NCBI GenBank assembly: GCA_037349315.1
Contig: JBAIAC010000001.1
Span: 9,314,501 to 9,378,500, forward strand
Length of the DNA: 64,000 bases
Direction of reading: 5' to 3'
Origin: Chelydra serpentina
Taxonomy: Eukaryota > Chordata > Testudines > Chelydridae
Position 1 is the first letter of the stretch. Every line of letters begins with the position of its first letter. The notes under the pieces were generated by a model. That model was not told where the DNA came from, ran no database searches, and saw nothing but the letters and a program-made list of their open reading frames with translations. Position numbers and translations under genes: made by a program. Shown one piece after another: positions 34,575 through 46,190 of this stretch.

Positions 34575-35380
34575 CCAACAGAATTAAAAAATGGGCTGAT
34601 TTTGAAAAAGTGCTCGTTTTCATCCATAGTTGACCAAGTTTGAAAGAAGTTCAGTGATTATAGTAAAGTTGATAGACGTAACAATAACTTCGGAAAACAT
34701 TCAGATTTTTGTGGGTACAAGAGCTTAATGAAGCCTCTCCCATTTTGCACGTTCTCTGCCAGCCTGATAGCCACAAGGGCTGGGACAATTTGAATAAAGA
34801 ACTATGTAAGCGCTTCAAGACACACACATATAACACAACCCTCCAACAAAAAGCCTGAGAGAGATGAAAAAAACTCCATTTCCCACCATCTTATGATCTC
34901 CCCACAAGCTTTCCTCCACTCTTCAGTATTCTGCAAATACTAACCTTGCACTCAAAAAAAGTAAAGCTAACTTTTCCTGTTATCAACATACATCCACCAC
35001 AATGTTAGGAGATCTGGGGCTGCCCTTTTGACCTAGCCTCACTCTCTACACCCAAACAGTAACAACAGTAGTGAAGGAGGGGATTCACACCTCTCCCACC
35101 CAAAGAAGTGTGAACTTAAAAGCCTAAGTGGCATCACTTAATAACAATAATTACGTAAAAGCAATTTTTAAACCCTGTATTTCAAAAGCAAAAGTTAAAG
35201 GAGAAACATACATGTGAGGTTAAGACTGAACAATTAATATCATAAACCTCAGGGAATATTAAGTTAAGTTTTCTACAACATGGACATGTTGCACAGCCTT
35301 CAATTCTTCCAGAATACACTTAAATATAAAACATATATTTTTTTTAATACTTTAATACACATTAAGTGTAGTATTAAGCA
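34575..35380. other. Intronic spacer between two CR1 copies
   Basis: AT-rich; nothing recognised. Confidence 0.4.
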
Positions 35381-35738
35381 AGAAGCAGCGAACAGCAGAG
35401 AAGCAAACAGGAGGAGTTTGCCTGGGGTCTGTCTGAGCGGAGGTACGCTGAGTGCTGCCCTAGGGGGACTGCGCTGGTGAGTATCTGAGTGTCTGTTGAG
35501 GGGACAGTTCGGCAGTTTCACCGTGTGCTTGATTGTTTGATTGCCTGTTTGAACAGTGTGAATTGGGAGTGCTTTGTTCCAGCTGGGCCTGACTCTGATA
35601 AAAAGCCAGTCAGCTGCGAACCAGCTGAGCAGCGAACAGGAGGAGTTCGCCTGGAGTGAGCCTGCCACAGCATCCCTCTTGCAGGTTTCCCTGAGTAGCT
35701 TCTGCCACAAGTGAGGAAACTCTTAGAAGGAAGAGACT

Positions 35739-36748
35739 ATGGATGCTGAGCGATCCGCTGTCGTGACCTGCAGAGGATGTGCCATGTTTGTCTTTCTTCC
35801 ACAGGATAGAAGCGACTTTGTACAAAGTGCAAGCTGAACTCCATATTGGAGGAGAAGATTCAAGGTCTGGAGAAACGAGTATCAACCCTGCGTTCCATAA
35901 GAGAAAATGAGGAGTTCCTGGATAGATGTCAGGATAGGCTTCAGAGGGCACAGTGTTCTGAGGATTCAGAGCAGGCTACGCAGCGGGGACAGAAGGCCAG
36001 TGAGGATAATTGGCGGCATGTGACCTCCAGAAGAGGAAAGAGTACGAGACAAGTCCATGTACCAGAAACGCCGATTCAGATGAGCAACCGTTTCCATGTT
36101 CTCTCCACAGGTACTAGTGCAGAGAGTGGAGTGAATGATGCATCTGAGGGAACAGAGCAGAAGGAGACTCCACTGACTGGAAGGCATGAGATGCACTGTC
36201 CTAGGGATGGGGCTTCCACAACCACCACTCCCAAGAGGAGGAGGATGGTGGTGGTCGGGGACTCTCTCCTCAGGGGGACTGAGTCATCTATCTGCCGCCC
36301 TGACCGGGAAAACTGAGAGGTGTGCTGCTTGCCAGAGGCTACGATTCGTGATGTGACGGAGAGACTGCCGAGACTCATCAAGCCCTCAGATCGCTACCCC
36401 TTCCTGCTTCTCCACGTGGGCACCAATGATACTGCCAAGAATGACCTTGAGCGTATCACTGCAGACTACGTGGCTCTGGGAAGAAGGATAAAGGCGTTTG
36501 AGGCGCAAGTGGTGTTCTCGTCCATTCTCCCTGTGGCAGGAAAAGGCCGGGGTAGAGACCGTCGAATCGTGGAAGTCAACGAATGGCTACGCAGATGGTG
36601 TCGGAGAGAAGGGTTTGGATTCTTTGACCATGGGATGGTGTTCCAAGAAGAAGGAGTGCTAGGCAGAGACGGGCTCCACCTGACGAAGAGAGGGAAGAGC
36701 ATCTTTGGAAGCAGGCTGGCTAACCTAGTGAGGAGGGCTTTAAACTAG
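35739..36748 (+). pseudogene. CR1 ORF1 (zinc-binding motif, coiled coil, SGNH esterase domain), broken
   Basis: The ATG at 35739 opens with a Cys motif (CRGCAM), later completed by TKCK in another frame; a small deletion near 35820 shifts the frame. The continuing frame carries a short coiled-coil-like stretch (LEEKIQGLEKRVSTLRS). An esterase/SGNH-hydrolase-like domain follows: VVVGDSLLRGTE (nucleophile Ser block), LLHVGTNDTA (Asn block) and GRDGLHLTKRG (Asp/His block). A single TGA at 36314-36316, where the flanking frame is otherwise continuous, cuts the domain; CGA to TGA CpG decay is the likely cause. CR1 ORF1 proteins bind nucleic acid and form the RNP. About 330 codons in all. Confidence 0.88.
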
Positions 36749-36780
36749 GTTCACCGGGGGAAGGAGACCAAAGCCCCTAG

Positions 36781-39640
36781 GTAAGTGGGGAAGTGGGATA
36801 CCGGGAGGAAGCACAAGTAGGTGAGTGCAAGAGGGGAGGGCTCCTGCCCCATACTGGGACAGCAGGACGATCAGTGAGTTATCTTAAATGCCTATACACA
36901 AATGCAAGAAGCCTGGGGAACAAGCAGGGAGAACTGGAAGTCCTGGCACAGTCAAGGAATTATGATGTAATTGGAATAACAGAGACTTGGTGGGATAACT
37001 CACACGATTGGAGTACTGTCATGGATGGATATAAACTGTTCAGGAAGGATAGGCAGGGCAGAAAAGGTGGGGGAGTTGCGTTGTATGTAAGAGAGCAGTA
37101 TGACTGCTCAGAGCTCCAGTATGAAACTGCAGAAAAACCTGAGAGTCTCTAGATTAAATTTAGAAGTGTGAGCAACAAGGGTAATGTCGTGGTGGGAGTC
37201 TGCTACATACCACCAGACCTGGGGGATGAGGTGGACGAGGCTTTCTTCCAGCAACTAACAGAAGTTACTAGATCACAGGCCCTGGTTCTCATGGGTGACT
37301 TTAATCACCCCGATATCTGCTGGGAGAGCAATACAGCGGTCCACAGACAATCCAGGACGTTTTTGGAAAGTGTAGGGGACAATTTCCCGGTGCAAGTGCT
37401 GGAGGAACCAACTAGGGGAAAAGCTCTTCTTGACCTGCTGCTCACAAACAGGGAAGAAATAATAGAGGAAGCAATAGTGGAAGGGAACCTGGGAGGCAGT
37501 GACCATGAGATGGTAGAGTTCAGGATCCTGACACAAGGAAGAAAGGAGAGCAGTAGAATACAGAGCCTGGACTTCAGAAAAGCAGACTTTGACTCCCTCA
37601 GGGAACTGATGGGCAAGGTCCCCTGGGAGAATAACATGAGGGGGAAAGGAGTCAAGGAAAGCTGGCTGTATTTTAAAGAATCCTTATTGAGGTTGCAGGA
37701 ACAAACCATCCTGCTGTGTAGAAAGAAAAGTAAATATGGCAAGCGACCAGCTTGGCTTAACAGTGAAATCCTTGCTCGTCTTAAACACAAAAAAGCAGCT
37801 TATAAGAAGTGGAAGATTGGACAAATGATCAGGGAGGAGTATAAAAATATTGTTCAGGCATGCAGGAGTGAAATTAGGAAGGCCAAATCACACTTGGAGT
37901 TGCAGCTAGCCGGAGATGTTAGGAGTAACAAGAAGGGTCTCTTCAGGTATGTGAGCAACAAGAAGAAAGTCAAGGAGAGTGTGGGCCCCTTGATGAATGA
38001 AGGAGGGAACCTAGTGACAGACGATGTGGAGAAAGCTAGTGTACTCAATGCTTTTTTTGCCTCTGTCTTCACAGACAAGGTCAGCTCCCAGGCGGCTGCA
38101 CTCCGCAGCACGGTATGGGGAGGAGGTGACCAGCCCTCTGTGGAGAAAGAAGTAGTTCGGGACTATTTAGAAAAGCTGGACGAACACAAGTCCATGGGGC
38201 TGGATGCACTGCATCCGAGGGTGCTAAAGGAATTGGCCAATGTGATTGCAGAGCCATTGGCCATTATCTTTGACAAATCATGGCAATCGGGGGAGGTCCC
38301 GGATGACTGGAAAAAAGGTAATGTAGTGCCCATCTTTAAAAAAGGGAAGAAGGAAGATCCGGGGAACTACAGGCCAGTCAGTCTCACCTCAGTCTCTGGA
38401 AAAATCATGGAACAGGTCCTCAAGGAATCAATTCTGAACCACTTAAAGGAGGGGAAAGTGATCAGGAACAGTCAGCATGGATTCACCAAGGGCAAGTCAT
38501 GCCTGACTAACCTAATTGCCTTCTATGATGAGATAACTGGCTCTGTGGATGAGGGGAAAGCAGTGGATGTGCTATTTCTTGACTTTAGCAAAGCTTTTGA
38601 TACAGTCTCCCACAGTGTTCTTGCCAGCAAGTTAAAGAAGTATGGGCTGGATGAATGGACGGTAAGGTGGATAGAAAACTGGCTAGATGGTCGCGCTCAA
38701 CGGGTAGTGATCAATGGCTCCATGTCTAGTTGGCAGCCATTATCAAGTGGAGTGCCCCAAGGGTCGGTGCTGGGGCTGGTTTTGTTCAATATCTTCATCA
38801 ACGATCTGGAGGATGGTGTGGACTGCACCCTTAGCAAGTTTGCAGATGACTAAACTGGGAGGAGTGGTTGATACGCTGGAGGGTAGGGATAGGATACAGA
38901 GGGACCTAGACAAATTAGAGGATTGGGCCAAAAGAAATCTGATGAGGTTCAACAAGGACAAGTGCAGAGTCCTGCACTTAGGACGGAAGAATCCCATGCA
39001 CTGCTATAGACTAAGGACCGAATGGCTGGGCAGCGGTTCTGCAGAAAAGGACCTAGGGGTTACAGTGGACGAAAAGCTGAATATGAGTTAACGGTGTGCC
39101 CTTGTTGCCAAGAAGGCTAACGGCATTTTGGGCTGTATAAGTAGGGGCATTTCCAGCAGATCGAGGGATGTGATTATTCCCCTCTATTCGGCACTGGTGA
39201 GGCCTCATTTGGAGTACTGTGTCCAGTTTTGGGCCCCACACTACAAGAAGGATGTGGATAAATTGGAAAGAGTCCAGCGGAGGGCAACAAAAATGATTAG
39301 GGGGCTAGAGCACATGACTTATGAGGAGAGGCTGAGGGAACTGGGATTGTTTAGCCTGCAGAAGAGAAGAATGAGGGGGGATTTGATAGCTGCTTTCAAC
39401 TACCTGAAAGGGGGTTCCAAAGAGGATGGATCTAGACTGTTCTCAGTGGTAGAAGATGACAGAACAAGGAGTAATGGTCTCAAGTTGCAGAGGGGGAGGT
39501 TTAGGTTGGATATTAGGAAAAACTTTTTCACTAGTAGGGTGGTGAAGCACTGGAATGGGTTACCTAGGGAGGTGGTGGAATCTCCTTCCTTAGAGGTTTT
39601 TAAGGTCAGGCTTGACAAAGCCCTGGCTGGGATGATTTAG
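36781..39640 (+). pseudogene. CR1 ORF2 (endonuclease and reverse transcriptase), broken by three lesions
   Basis: The frame opens at 36781, 33 bp after ORF1. An APE-type endonuclease is shown by [29 protein letters not shown] and [10 protein letters not shown]. The reverse transcriptase is shown by [33 protein letters not shown] and KFADD. The C-terminal region includes [14 protein letters not shown]. Lesions: TAG at 37150-37152 in the endonuclease (a Trp codon by context); a 2-bp deletion right after the FADD codons near 38851; and TAA at 39089-39091 (probable CAA). The frame is otherwise open to 39640. The enzyme nicks the target and reverse-transcribes the RNA from its 3' end. This copy cannot make the full protein. 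Confidence 0.93.
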
Positions 39641-39878
39641 TTGGGGTTGGTCCTGCTTTGAGCAGGCGGTTGGACTAGATGACCTCCTGAGGTCCCTTCC
39701 AACCCTGAGATTCTATGATTCTATGATTCAAAAAAACAGTTTTCAAAGTTAACATTGCACTGAAAACTGAACTACTACTTTTTTTGATTTTCTGAAATTT
39801 TAGTTTAAACAGCTTTAACTTTTCACTTTTTTTGATTGTATGTCACATTTGGATAACATGGGATGATGTGCTTCCAGC

Positions 39879-40440
39879 CAGGGCCGGCTCTGGCTTTTTT
39901 GCTGCCACAGGCAAACAAGCCGCCGGCCACCCCTCTCCCCCAGCCAGGCGCCGGTGGGGAGCGTGGCATGCCTGCCGCCCCGCTGCCCCGGCCAGAGCGC
40001 CAGCGGGGAGTGTGGCATGCCCACGGCCCCGCTGCCCCGGTCGGGGCGCGTGGCATGCTCCATTCTCTCCCGGCCGGAGGAGCACCGCGGGGTGGGCGGC
40101 GGCATGCCCCGCTCTCCCCCGGCCGGAGGAGCGCCACGGGGAGAGCGGCGGCATGCCCCGCTCTCCCCCGGCCGGAGGAGCGCCACGGGGAGAGCGGCGG
40201 CATGCCCTGCTCTCCCCCAGCTGGAGGAACGCCGCGAGGAGGGCGGCAGCATGCCCTACTCTCCCCTGGCTGGAGGAGTGCTGCGGGGAGGGTGGCGGCA
40301 TGCCCCGTTCTCCCCCGGCCGGAGGAGCGCCAGCGGGGAGGGCGGCATGACCGTGGCCCCACTCCGCCGGCCGGGTGCTGGCAGGGAAGAGCGCCGCCCC
40401 AGGCACGCGCTTGCTGCGCAGGTGCCTGGAGCCGCCCCTG
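39879..40440. mobile_element. Non-autonomous hAT element with a 49-bp tandem array
   Basis: Ends CAGGGCCGGCTCTGGC and GCCTGGAGCCGCCCCTG. Flanks CTTCCAGC (39871-39878) and CTCCCAGC (40441-40448) make an 8-bp duplication with one mismatch. Same family as 8240 and 13842. The interior is a minisatellite (see next entry). Confidence 0.88.
40076..40335. repeat. 49-bp GC-rich minisatellite, five full units and a part
   Basis: Units start with GGAGGA at 40076, 40125, 40174, 40223, 40272 and 40321, each with a GGCGGCATGCCC-type core and CTCTCCCC end. Because 49 is not a multiple of 3, each unit shifts frame. This explains the six overlapping 145-225-codon open frames on both strands here. Confidence 0.95.
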
Positions 40441-40734
40441 CTCCCAGCAGCCCTTTCTGCTGTGGAGGCAGGCAGCTGCATTCTCCACAAATTTCTTCCA
40501 TCTTCAGCCTCCACTATAGTGAGTTAATCCAGACTGGAGATGACAGTTGTGTCGATCGCTGTGGCCAGAGTCTCAGACAAGAGTGGCTAAGCAAGCTGAA
40601 GAAGGCATTTCTCAGTACTCTCTCTACCTGAACATCCAGGAATACAGGATCTGGGGATTTGCACTACTTTAACAAATAAGGAAAACTGGGGGGAGGAGGG
40701 AACAGAAGTGGGCAGGTGCCTTCAATGCAAGTAG

Positions 40735-41700
40735 TGTTCCAGATAGTTCTTCTAAACATTTTGTCCTCCTGACCATCATTACTTCTGGCTCATACTGAAA
40801 CTGGGCAAGACTGTTGTTCTTCATGAAGATGCTTATCCACTGGGAGATCTTAGAACATTAGGTATATAGCTAGTTGTCATCAGCATACTACTGATAATGA
40901 AGCCCATGCTGACTCAACCTCTCCAGAAATATCTACATGATATCGTAAGAGGGATGGGGTATATTGATCCCTGTGGGACTCCACAGGTGAGGGCTTTCGG
41001 AGGGTAGAGCAGTTGCCTATTCCCACTCTGTTGGAGAGGAATGTTTGGAATCATTGCAATGCTGTGCCTTCTACTACAGTTATGGTCTGTATGTGGGTCA
41101 GCAAGATTTTGTAATTGATTGAGCTGAAAGCTGCAAAGAAGTCAGATAGTATGAGTATTGAGACATAGCCTTTGTCATGAGGCAGTCGTACAGTAGTGCT
41201 GCTACAACAATTATTTCTTTAGCTTTATATCTATACTATCAATAAGGCGGTCATGATGCCATGACCTCCTGATTGGGAAGCATCCAGGAGCCTGACATTT
41301 GTTACATATTGCTGGGGCTTGGTTGTCTCATAAATTATGTCCAGGAATTGAAGGCTGGAAATGGAGTGGTAGCTGGACAGGCCTTCTGCATCAAGTGATA
41401 TGCTCTGAGAATGAGGTGGACTATTTCATCTTTCAGTAGGATTGAGCAGCTTCACTTCTCTGAAGGACAGGGAGTTGTTGATTTTCCTTAACAATGAGCA
41501 CAGTTCTTTTTGTTGGTTTTCACAAATCAGAAGGAGGCAAGGATCCGTTTTACACGTGGTAATATGCATATTTTCCAGGGCTTTTTAACCGCTCATGTGA
41601 TAGACCCCCAATTTAGTCAGCAATAGCTGGGGGTAGAGAGAAACACTACTAGGTCCAAGTACAGCATTTTCTACCTCAGCAAATTGATCACTTATTTGGC
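40735..41700 (-). mobile_element. L2-like LINE reverse transcriptase remnant, antisense
   Basis: On the minus strand, 40970-40990 reads LWSPTGI-like, equivalent to the GVPQGS motif of non-LTR RTs. It is followed by text equivalent to an NIYMRPL block and by a degenerate copy of the YADD region near 40880-40900. Upstream on that strand (about 41110-41150) is DFFAAFSSINYKILL-like, equivalent to LSAAFDTVDH. Many stops. The LINE belongs to the CR1/L2 group and is distinct from the CR1 at 35-39 kb. Boundaries approximate. Confidence 0.65.
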
Positions 41701-43120
41701 TGATTTCTTCCCTTCAACCAAGGATGAGAGCTCTTCTCAGACATCAATACTTGGGTCCAGCGACTGGGTTACATAATCCAGGTTGATTATCCAGTCACTA
41801 TCAGAAACAGTTCTTTTGGGTGTGAATTTGGGACTTCAATGGCAGAAGAGAAGGTTCTCTTCACTTCCTTGTATTTATTTCCTGTGCTTATTTCATTAAT
41901 TTATGTTTCAAAGAGAGCCAGCATACAGTATATGCATTATAAAGGGGATAATGCTGGTAAAAAGAAATGAAGAAAATGAAAACTTGTCAGATCCTAGAAA
42001 AATCTCAGTTTGTCCCTTGAAACAACCTGACACTCCCTTAATAGCAAAGTCTTCCAGTTATCTGCCTCATGGTCCATTCCCTTGCAAACACCTGTTATGA
42101 TAATGAAGGTGGTGGGTTGGTTCCTATTTTTATAGTGTTATATGTTACTTTATTTTTTGTGTACTGATCCTACTAAATGTTAGTTTGTGGTTTAGAAGAA
42201 AGAAAAACCAAAGATGCTGTGTCATTTTACAAAGTTCATAGGTTCTTTTACCCCCAAAATACCAAAAGTGCATTCATTACTAGTCACCTATATACATATC
42301 AGTGACCATTGGGTGGAGGACAGCAACCAAAGGGTACAGAACAGTTTTCAAAAATCGAGGGGGAACAGGGGAGCTTGTGATCAAGAGCCCTATTTAAAAT
42401 TTTACCACAGAATCTTAATAATACGCAGATATTAATATTCCCTAACACCACCAATGTAATCTTCAGAGTTTCAACAGTTGCTTCTGGTTTGAAGAAAACA
42501 TAGCTAACTTTCTAAAAGATTTTGGTGAGGAAGGGAATTTTATACCACACACTTTCATCAAAGTCTTCATCTAAAGTTTGCTAATTAAAAAAAAAATCAA
42601 TGAAAAAATGAGGAGTCAAACTTTTCATGCAAATGTTATGAAACACGTCCCTTTTTTAACCACTTCTGTCTTTATCATCCCACAATAGCTTAGTTAAGAA
42701 TAAAAGAGAAAAATAAAGTAATGAAGATGCACGCCCTTGGAAGAAGCTTGCACAGAGGACAAAGAAATGAAGATTGAACTAATATGAGTTAACATCTGTT
42801 CTCAGAGGACATTTGCATTAGCACTAATACAACAGAGAGAGAAGTGTTGCCGCAGCTTTTACAGTTACAGAAATAGTGAGTCTGGTGTTGCTATTTGCAT
42901 CCTGTAACACTGTCCTGGGATTTGGAGAGCTGCAACCATCACAATCTGCACTGTAACTCAAGGGAACCTCAGAGCTAAGAGTTACCGTATTGCTAGAGCA
43001 GTTTATAGGTTCTGAAGGGTTTCAAGAGAGCAAAGCAATAGCTCTTGTGGCAAGACAGAGTTTATTTTATTTTATTGTATTATTTCCCTTGATTTATCTG
43101 TAAATAAATCCACCAAACAG
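41700..43120. other. Intronic sequence, no feature recognised
   Basis: AT-rich. Ends in a (TTTTA)n tract at about 43060-43080. Nothing else recognised. Confidence 0.35.
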
Positions 43121-43124
43121 CTGA

Positions 43125-43381
43125 CTCCCGCAGCAAGCCTGGGAGGGAGGGGGGAGAAGCGGAGTGGCGACGGCGCGCTCAGGGGAGGCGCGCGGCAAGC
43201 CTGGGACGGAGGGGGGTGGAGGGGAAATGCAGCGTGCCCAGGGGAGGGGGCGGGGATTTGGGGAAGGGGTTGGAATGGGGGCAGGGCTGGGGGTGGAGTT
43301 GGGGCAGGGCCTGGGGCGGAGTTGGGGTGGGGCCGGGGCAGGGGGGGCAAGCACCCACCGGCGCCAGCCAAAGTTGGCACC
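43125..43381. mobile_element. Fragment of the GC-rich hAT family
   Basis: Contains AGCAAGCCTGGGAGGGAGGG, GCGGAGTGGCGAC, GGGGATTTGGGGAAGGGG and GGCAAGCACCCACCGG, as in the elements at 8240 and 13842. The terminal repeats are lost. It abuts an antisense CR1. Confidence 0.65.
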
Positions 43382-43694
43382 TGTGCTTACAACACGCCTG
43401 CTAATACATCCCAGAATGTTGTTCGCTTTTCTGCACAGTGTTACATTGTTGACTCATATTTAGCTTGTGGTCCACTATGACTCCCAGATCCCTTTCCACA
43501 GTACTTCATCCTACGCAGTCATTTCCCATTTCGTATGTGTGCAACTGATTGTTCCTTCCTAAATGGAGTACTTTGCATTTGTCCTGATTGAATTTCATCC
43601 TATTTACTTCAGACCATTTCTCCAGTTTGTGCAGATCATTTTGAATATCCTCCAAAGCACTTGCAACCCCTCCCAGCTTGGTACCGTCTGCAAA
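43382..43694 (-). mobile_element. CR1 LINE fragment, antisense (RT to thumb region)
   Basis: On the minus strand it begins FADGTKLGGVAS at 43694 and continues with HKLEKWSEVN- and CKVLHLG-type text. It runs to a CNIVQK-like stretch and ends near 43382. It matches the same part of the young CR1 (38842-39160) but is clearly older and of another subfamily. Confidence 0.85.
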
Positions 43695-45730
43695 AGGGTG
43701 TTGTGGAGAGGGTAGGGAGGTAAAATGGATGGAATACCCAGTTTGAACAATCTCTAGGACCTACCAGTCCAATGTTATACATTACCAGGCTCTGCGGAAT
43801 GCTGCCAATCGGTGGCCAAATAGGAGTAATAGATGGTCAGCTGTATCTGTTGTGGGGAGTGGTCTAAAGGGGTCTTGACCTGCCCATCTAAAGTGGTGCT
43901 TAGATGTAGAGGTTGGGACAAACATTGTGGGCAACATGGTTTTTTCATTTTGGAAATTTCCCATTCTTTCTTTGCAACTCGTAATGGCACTGAGGTTGGT
44001 ATTGCGCATGCAGCCTATACTGAGATTGGGGACTAAATTGTCTCTTTTGTCCCAAGGTACAGATATCCAGCGACCAGAGGGTAGCCCTAGAATCCTTCAG
44101 GGTATGAAGTTAGGAGTCAGTCTTCTTGGCAAAAACCTTCATTCCCTCAAAAGGAAGATCTTCCACCGTGGACTGCACCTCTTTTGGGAATCTTGACAAG
44201 TGAAGCCATGACACCCATCGCATCACCACAGCCATGGACATGGACCTAGGTACCATGTCGGTGGTGTCAAGAGCCAACTGTAGCAATGTTTTTGCCACTA
44301 ATTGGCCCTCCTGGATAATGGCCTTAAAGGAGTCCCAATGTGTGTCTGGCAACTTTTCAATTAAGTCATTAAGTTTAGAGTAATTTATGTAATCATACTT
44401 GGCCATTAGGGCCTGATAGTTGGTGATATGGAACTGTCAGGTTGCTGAGGAATACGCCTTTCTGCTGAAAAGATCTAGGCACTTCTAGTCCCTATCACAG
44501 GATGTAGCCCTGGACTGTTGTTGTCAACCACGGGAATTGATGACATCCACCACAATGGAGTTGGGTGGCAGGTGGGAAAATAGGAATTCCAATTCCTTGG
44601 CGGGAACATAATACTTTTTGTCAACTCACTTGCAAGATGGCAGCACTGAACTGGGGTTTGCCACATGGTCTTTGCCAGGTCTAAAATGGCCTCAATAACT
44701 GAGAGGACAATCTTTGAGGAGGATGAAGAGTGGAGAATATCACGGAGCTGATGGTGGGTGTCCTTGAATTCCTCTAGTGGTATCTGGAGCATGTTCACCA
44801 CTCTCTTTGCCAGCTCCTAGAAAAGAAGGAAGTCGTCTGCCAGAGATGGTGGGGGAGGCATGACAACTTCATTCGGAGAAGAGGTAGATGTGGTCTTTGG
44901 TGTTATTTCCTCCTCGGTACTGGCTTTCTGTTCCTCTATATCCTGAGGCACTTCCAAGGCCCTGGATGCTGAGATGGTCTTGGTGCCAGCGGTGCCAAAA
45001 GATACCAAGCAAGATGGTGATCACTTGCAGCTACCTCTGGGCTCACGTAGGGGACTCCCCACTCTTTTCTTAGAAGACTTGTGAAAGGGGTCCCCAACCT
45101 GTTTCTTCAACCCACTTTCCTTAGTTGTGGGGAAGACTCATGTCCGCTGGGCGACTGGGGCCAGAGAGCTGCCTCCATAAAGATGATCTTTTGGTGGAGC
45201 TTGGCCAGAGCTGCTGGCAGAAGCTACACTTCTGCTGTATGTGGCCCTCAAGAAGGCAGAAAATTCATTAAGACTGCTTATCTGCAACCGGAATTGCCTC
45301 GTTGCAAGTGCAGCTCTTCTTGAAGTCCAGGGAGCCGGGCTGACCCTGCTAAGGGTCCCCAGTGGGGGGAAAAGGCAGGGAAAAAATAAAGGTTGTTATT
45401 TTTTTAATTTTAAGGATAGAAAAAGAACAGAAGAATTACAACTAGAACTAGATCTGGGAAAACTATATAACTGTGAAGCAAAAACAGAAGAACAATACTC
45501 CTAATGGACTGCTAACGGTTCCGTCTCTAGCCCGGGGCAGTTGAGAAGGAACTGAGGGGGTTAGCCCACGAGCACTGACTAGCCTCCTGGCACAGCACAA
45601 GGAGAGAAAAGGCATGTGCGGGCCCAACGGGCATTGCTACCAAAGTTCTCTTATCAGCAGCACAGGGACACAAGCACACCTGCAGTGGAGCACCCATAGA
45701 GACGCCACTCGAAGAAGAATCATCTGATTC
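43695..45730 (-). mobile_element. DIRS1-like retrotransposon fragment, antisense
   Basis: Contains a degraded gag (44030-45340) and, further along the minus strand (about 43700-43850), PPIGSIPQSLVMYNIGLVG and a CSNWVFHPF stretch. The latter resemble the region before the DIRS reverse transcriptase (WVL..V..GY). The left side is cut at the CR1 boundary at 43694. The right limit is uncertain; the text near 45600-45725 (AGCGTCTCTAT-type, CACTCGAAGAAGAATC) could be a terminal region. DIRS elements use a tyrosine recombinase, which is not present here. Confidence 0.7.
44030..45340 (-). pseudogene. DIRS1-like gag / LAP2-alpha-like domain, broken
   Basis: Three minus-strand frames run in order. 45008-44817 is a Ser/Glu-rich segment ending PPPPSLADDFLLF. 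44801-44475 starts LQIPLEEFKDTHHQLRD and includes SSSSSKIVLSVIEAILDLAK. 44406-44110 has MAKYDYINYSKLNDLIEKLP and ends with the SRFPKEVQSTVEDLPF stretch. In the gap, another frame gives VDKKYYVPAK. Together these match the DIRS1 gag that also gave rise to the vertebrate LAP2-alpha C-terminal domain. Stops and frameshifts separate the pieces. The gag would coat element RNA. A TMPO (LAP2) pseudogene is the main alternative, but RT-like text downstream argues for DIRS. Confidence 0.75.
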
Positions 45731-45947
45731 TTCTCAGGTGGGATTTATCTTGTAATCAGGCATGCCGGGGCAAGCCATCCTGTTACAGGGTTAACCATTA
45801 ATTGTACACATTGTAGTAGTCTTGCAAGGTGAACCACTCTAAGTGTTGTAAAATGCGAACAAGATCATCATTGTCTCAGAATCTGACTCCACGATGGGAT
45901 GATTGGAGGATAATTACATAAAATGTCTGGAAACAGGTGAACAATTA

Positions 45948-46190
45948 AAACGCTGCATCAGTGCAGCTGCACTGATGCAGTTGTGCCACTGTAGCGCTTT
46001 AATGAAGATGCTCTAGTTAATCCACCTTCGCAAGAGGCGGCAGTTAGGTCGATGGGAGAAGCTCTCCTGCCAACGTCATGCTCTCTCCACGCCGGCGCTT
46101 AGGTTGGTTTAACTATGTCGCTCAGGGATGTGGATTAGTCACACCCTTGAGCAATTTAGTCATACCGAAGTAATTCTATAATATAGCCCA
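45948..46190. mobile_element. Harbinger-type MITE fragment with a 28-bp perfect palindrome
   Basis: The palindrome at 45953-45980 is CTGCATCAGTGCAG followed by its exact complement. Further right, GCGCTTAGGTTGG, AACTATGTCGCTCAGGG and AGTCACACCCTTGAGC resemble the right half of MITEs of this kind. Terminal repeats are eroded. Confidence 0.55.

Larger units (their letters stand above)
35381..39728 (+). mobile_element. Near full-length CR1 LINE, about 4.35 kb
   Basis: Holds a 5' UTR (from about 35381, starting AGAAGCAGCGAACAGCAGAG), ORF1, ORF2 and the CR1 3' end. The 3' end has GGTTGGACTAGATGACCTCC and a terminal ATTCTATGATTCTATGATT repeat, the template for priming by the element's own RT. CR1 copies are usually 5'-truncated, so one this long is notable. 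The few disabling changes point to recent insertion. The exact 5' end is approximate, since CR1 leaves no reliable target duplication. Confidence 0.93.

Noticed and set aside
35381..39728. Intact, mobile CR1
   Set aside because: Two nonsense codons and a 2-bp deletion in ORF2, and a frameshift and TGA in ORF1.
40076..40335. CRISPR-like array
   Set aside because: Units are contiguous with no unique spacers; a minisatellite in a vertebrate genome.
39815..40631. Six overlapping open frames of 145-225 codons on both strands
   Set aside because: They are products of a stop-poor 49-bp repeat that shifts frame with each unit, inside a hAT element with terminal repeats.
44030..45340. TMPO (LAP2) processed pseudogene
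   Set aside because: The gag-like domain is followed by RT-proximal DIRS-like text and lacks other TMPO parts; DIRS1 fits better.
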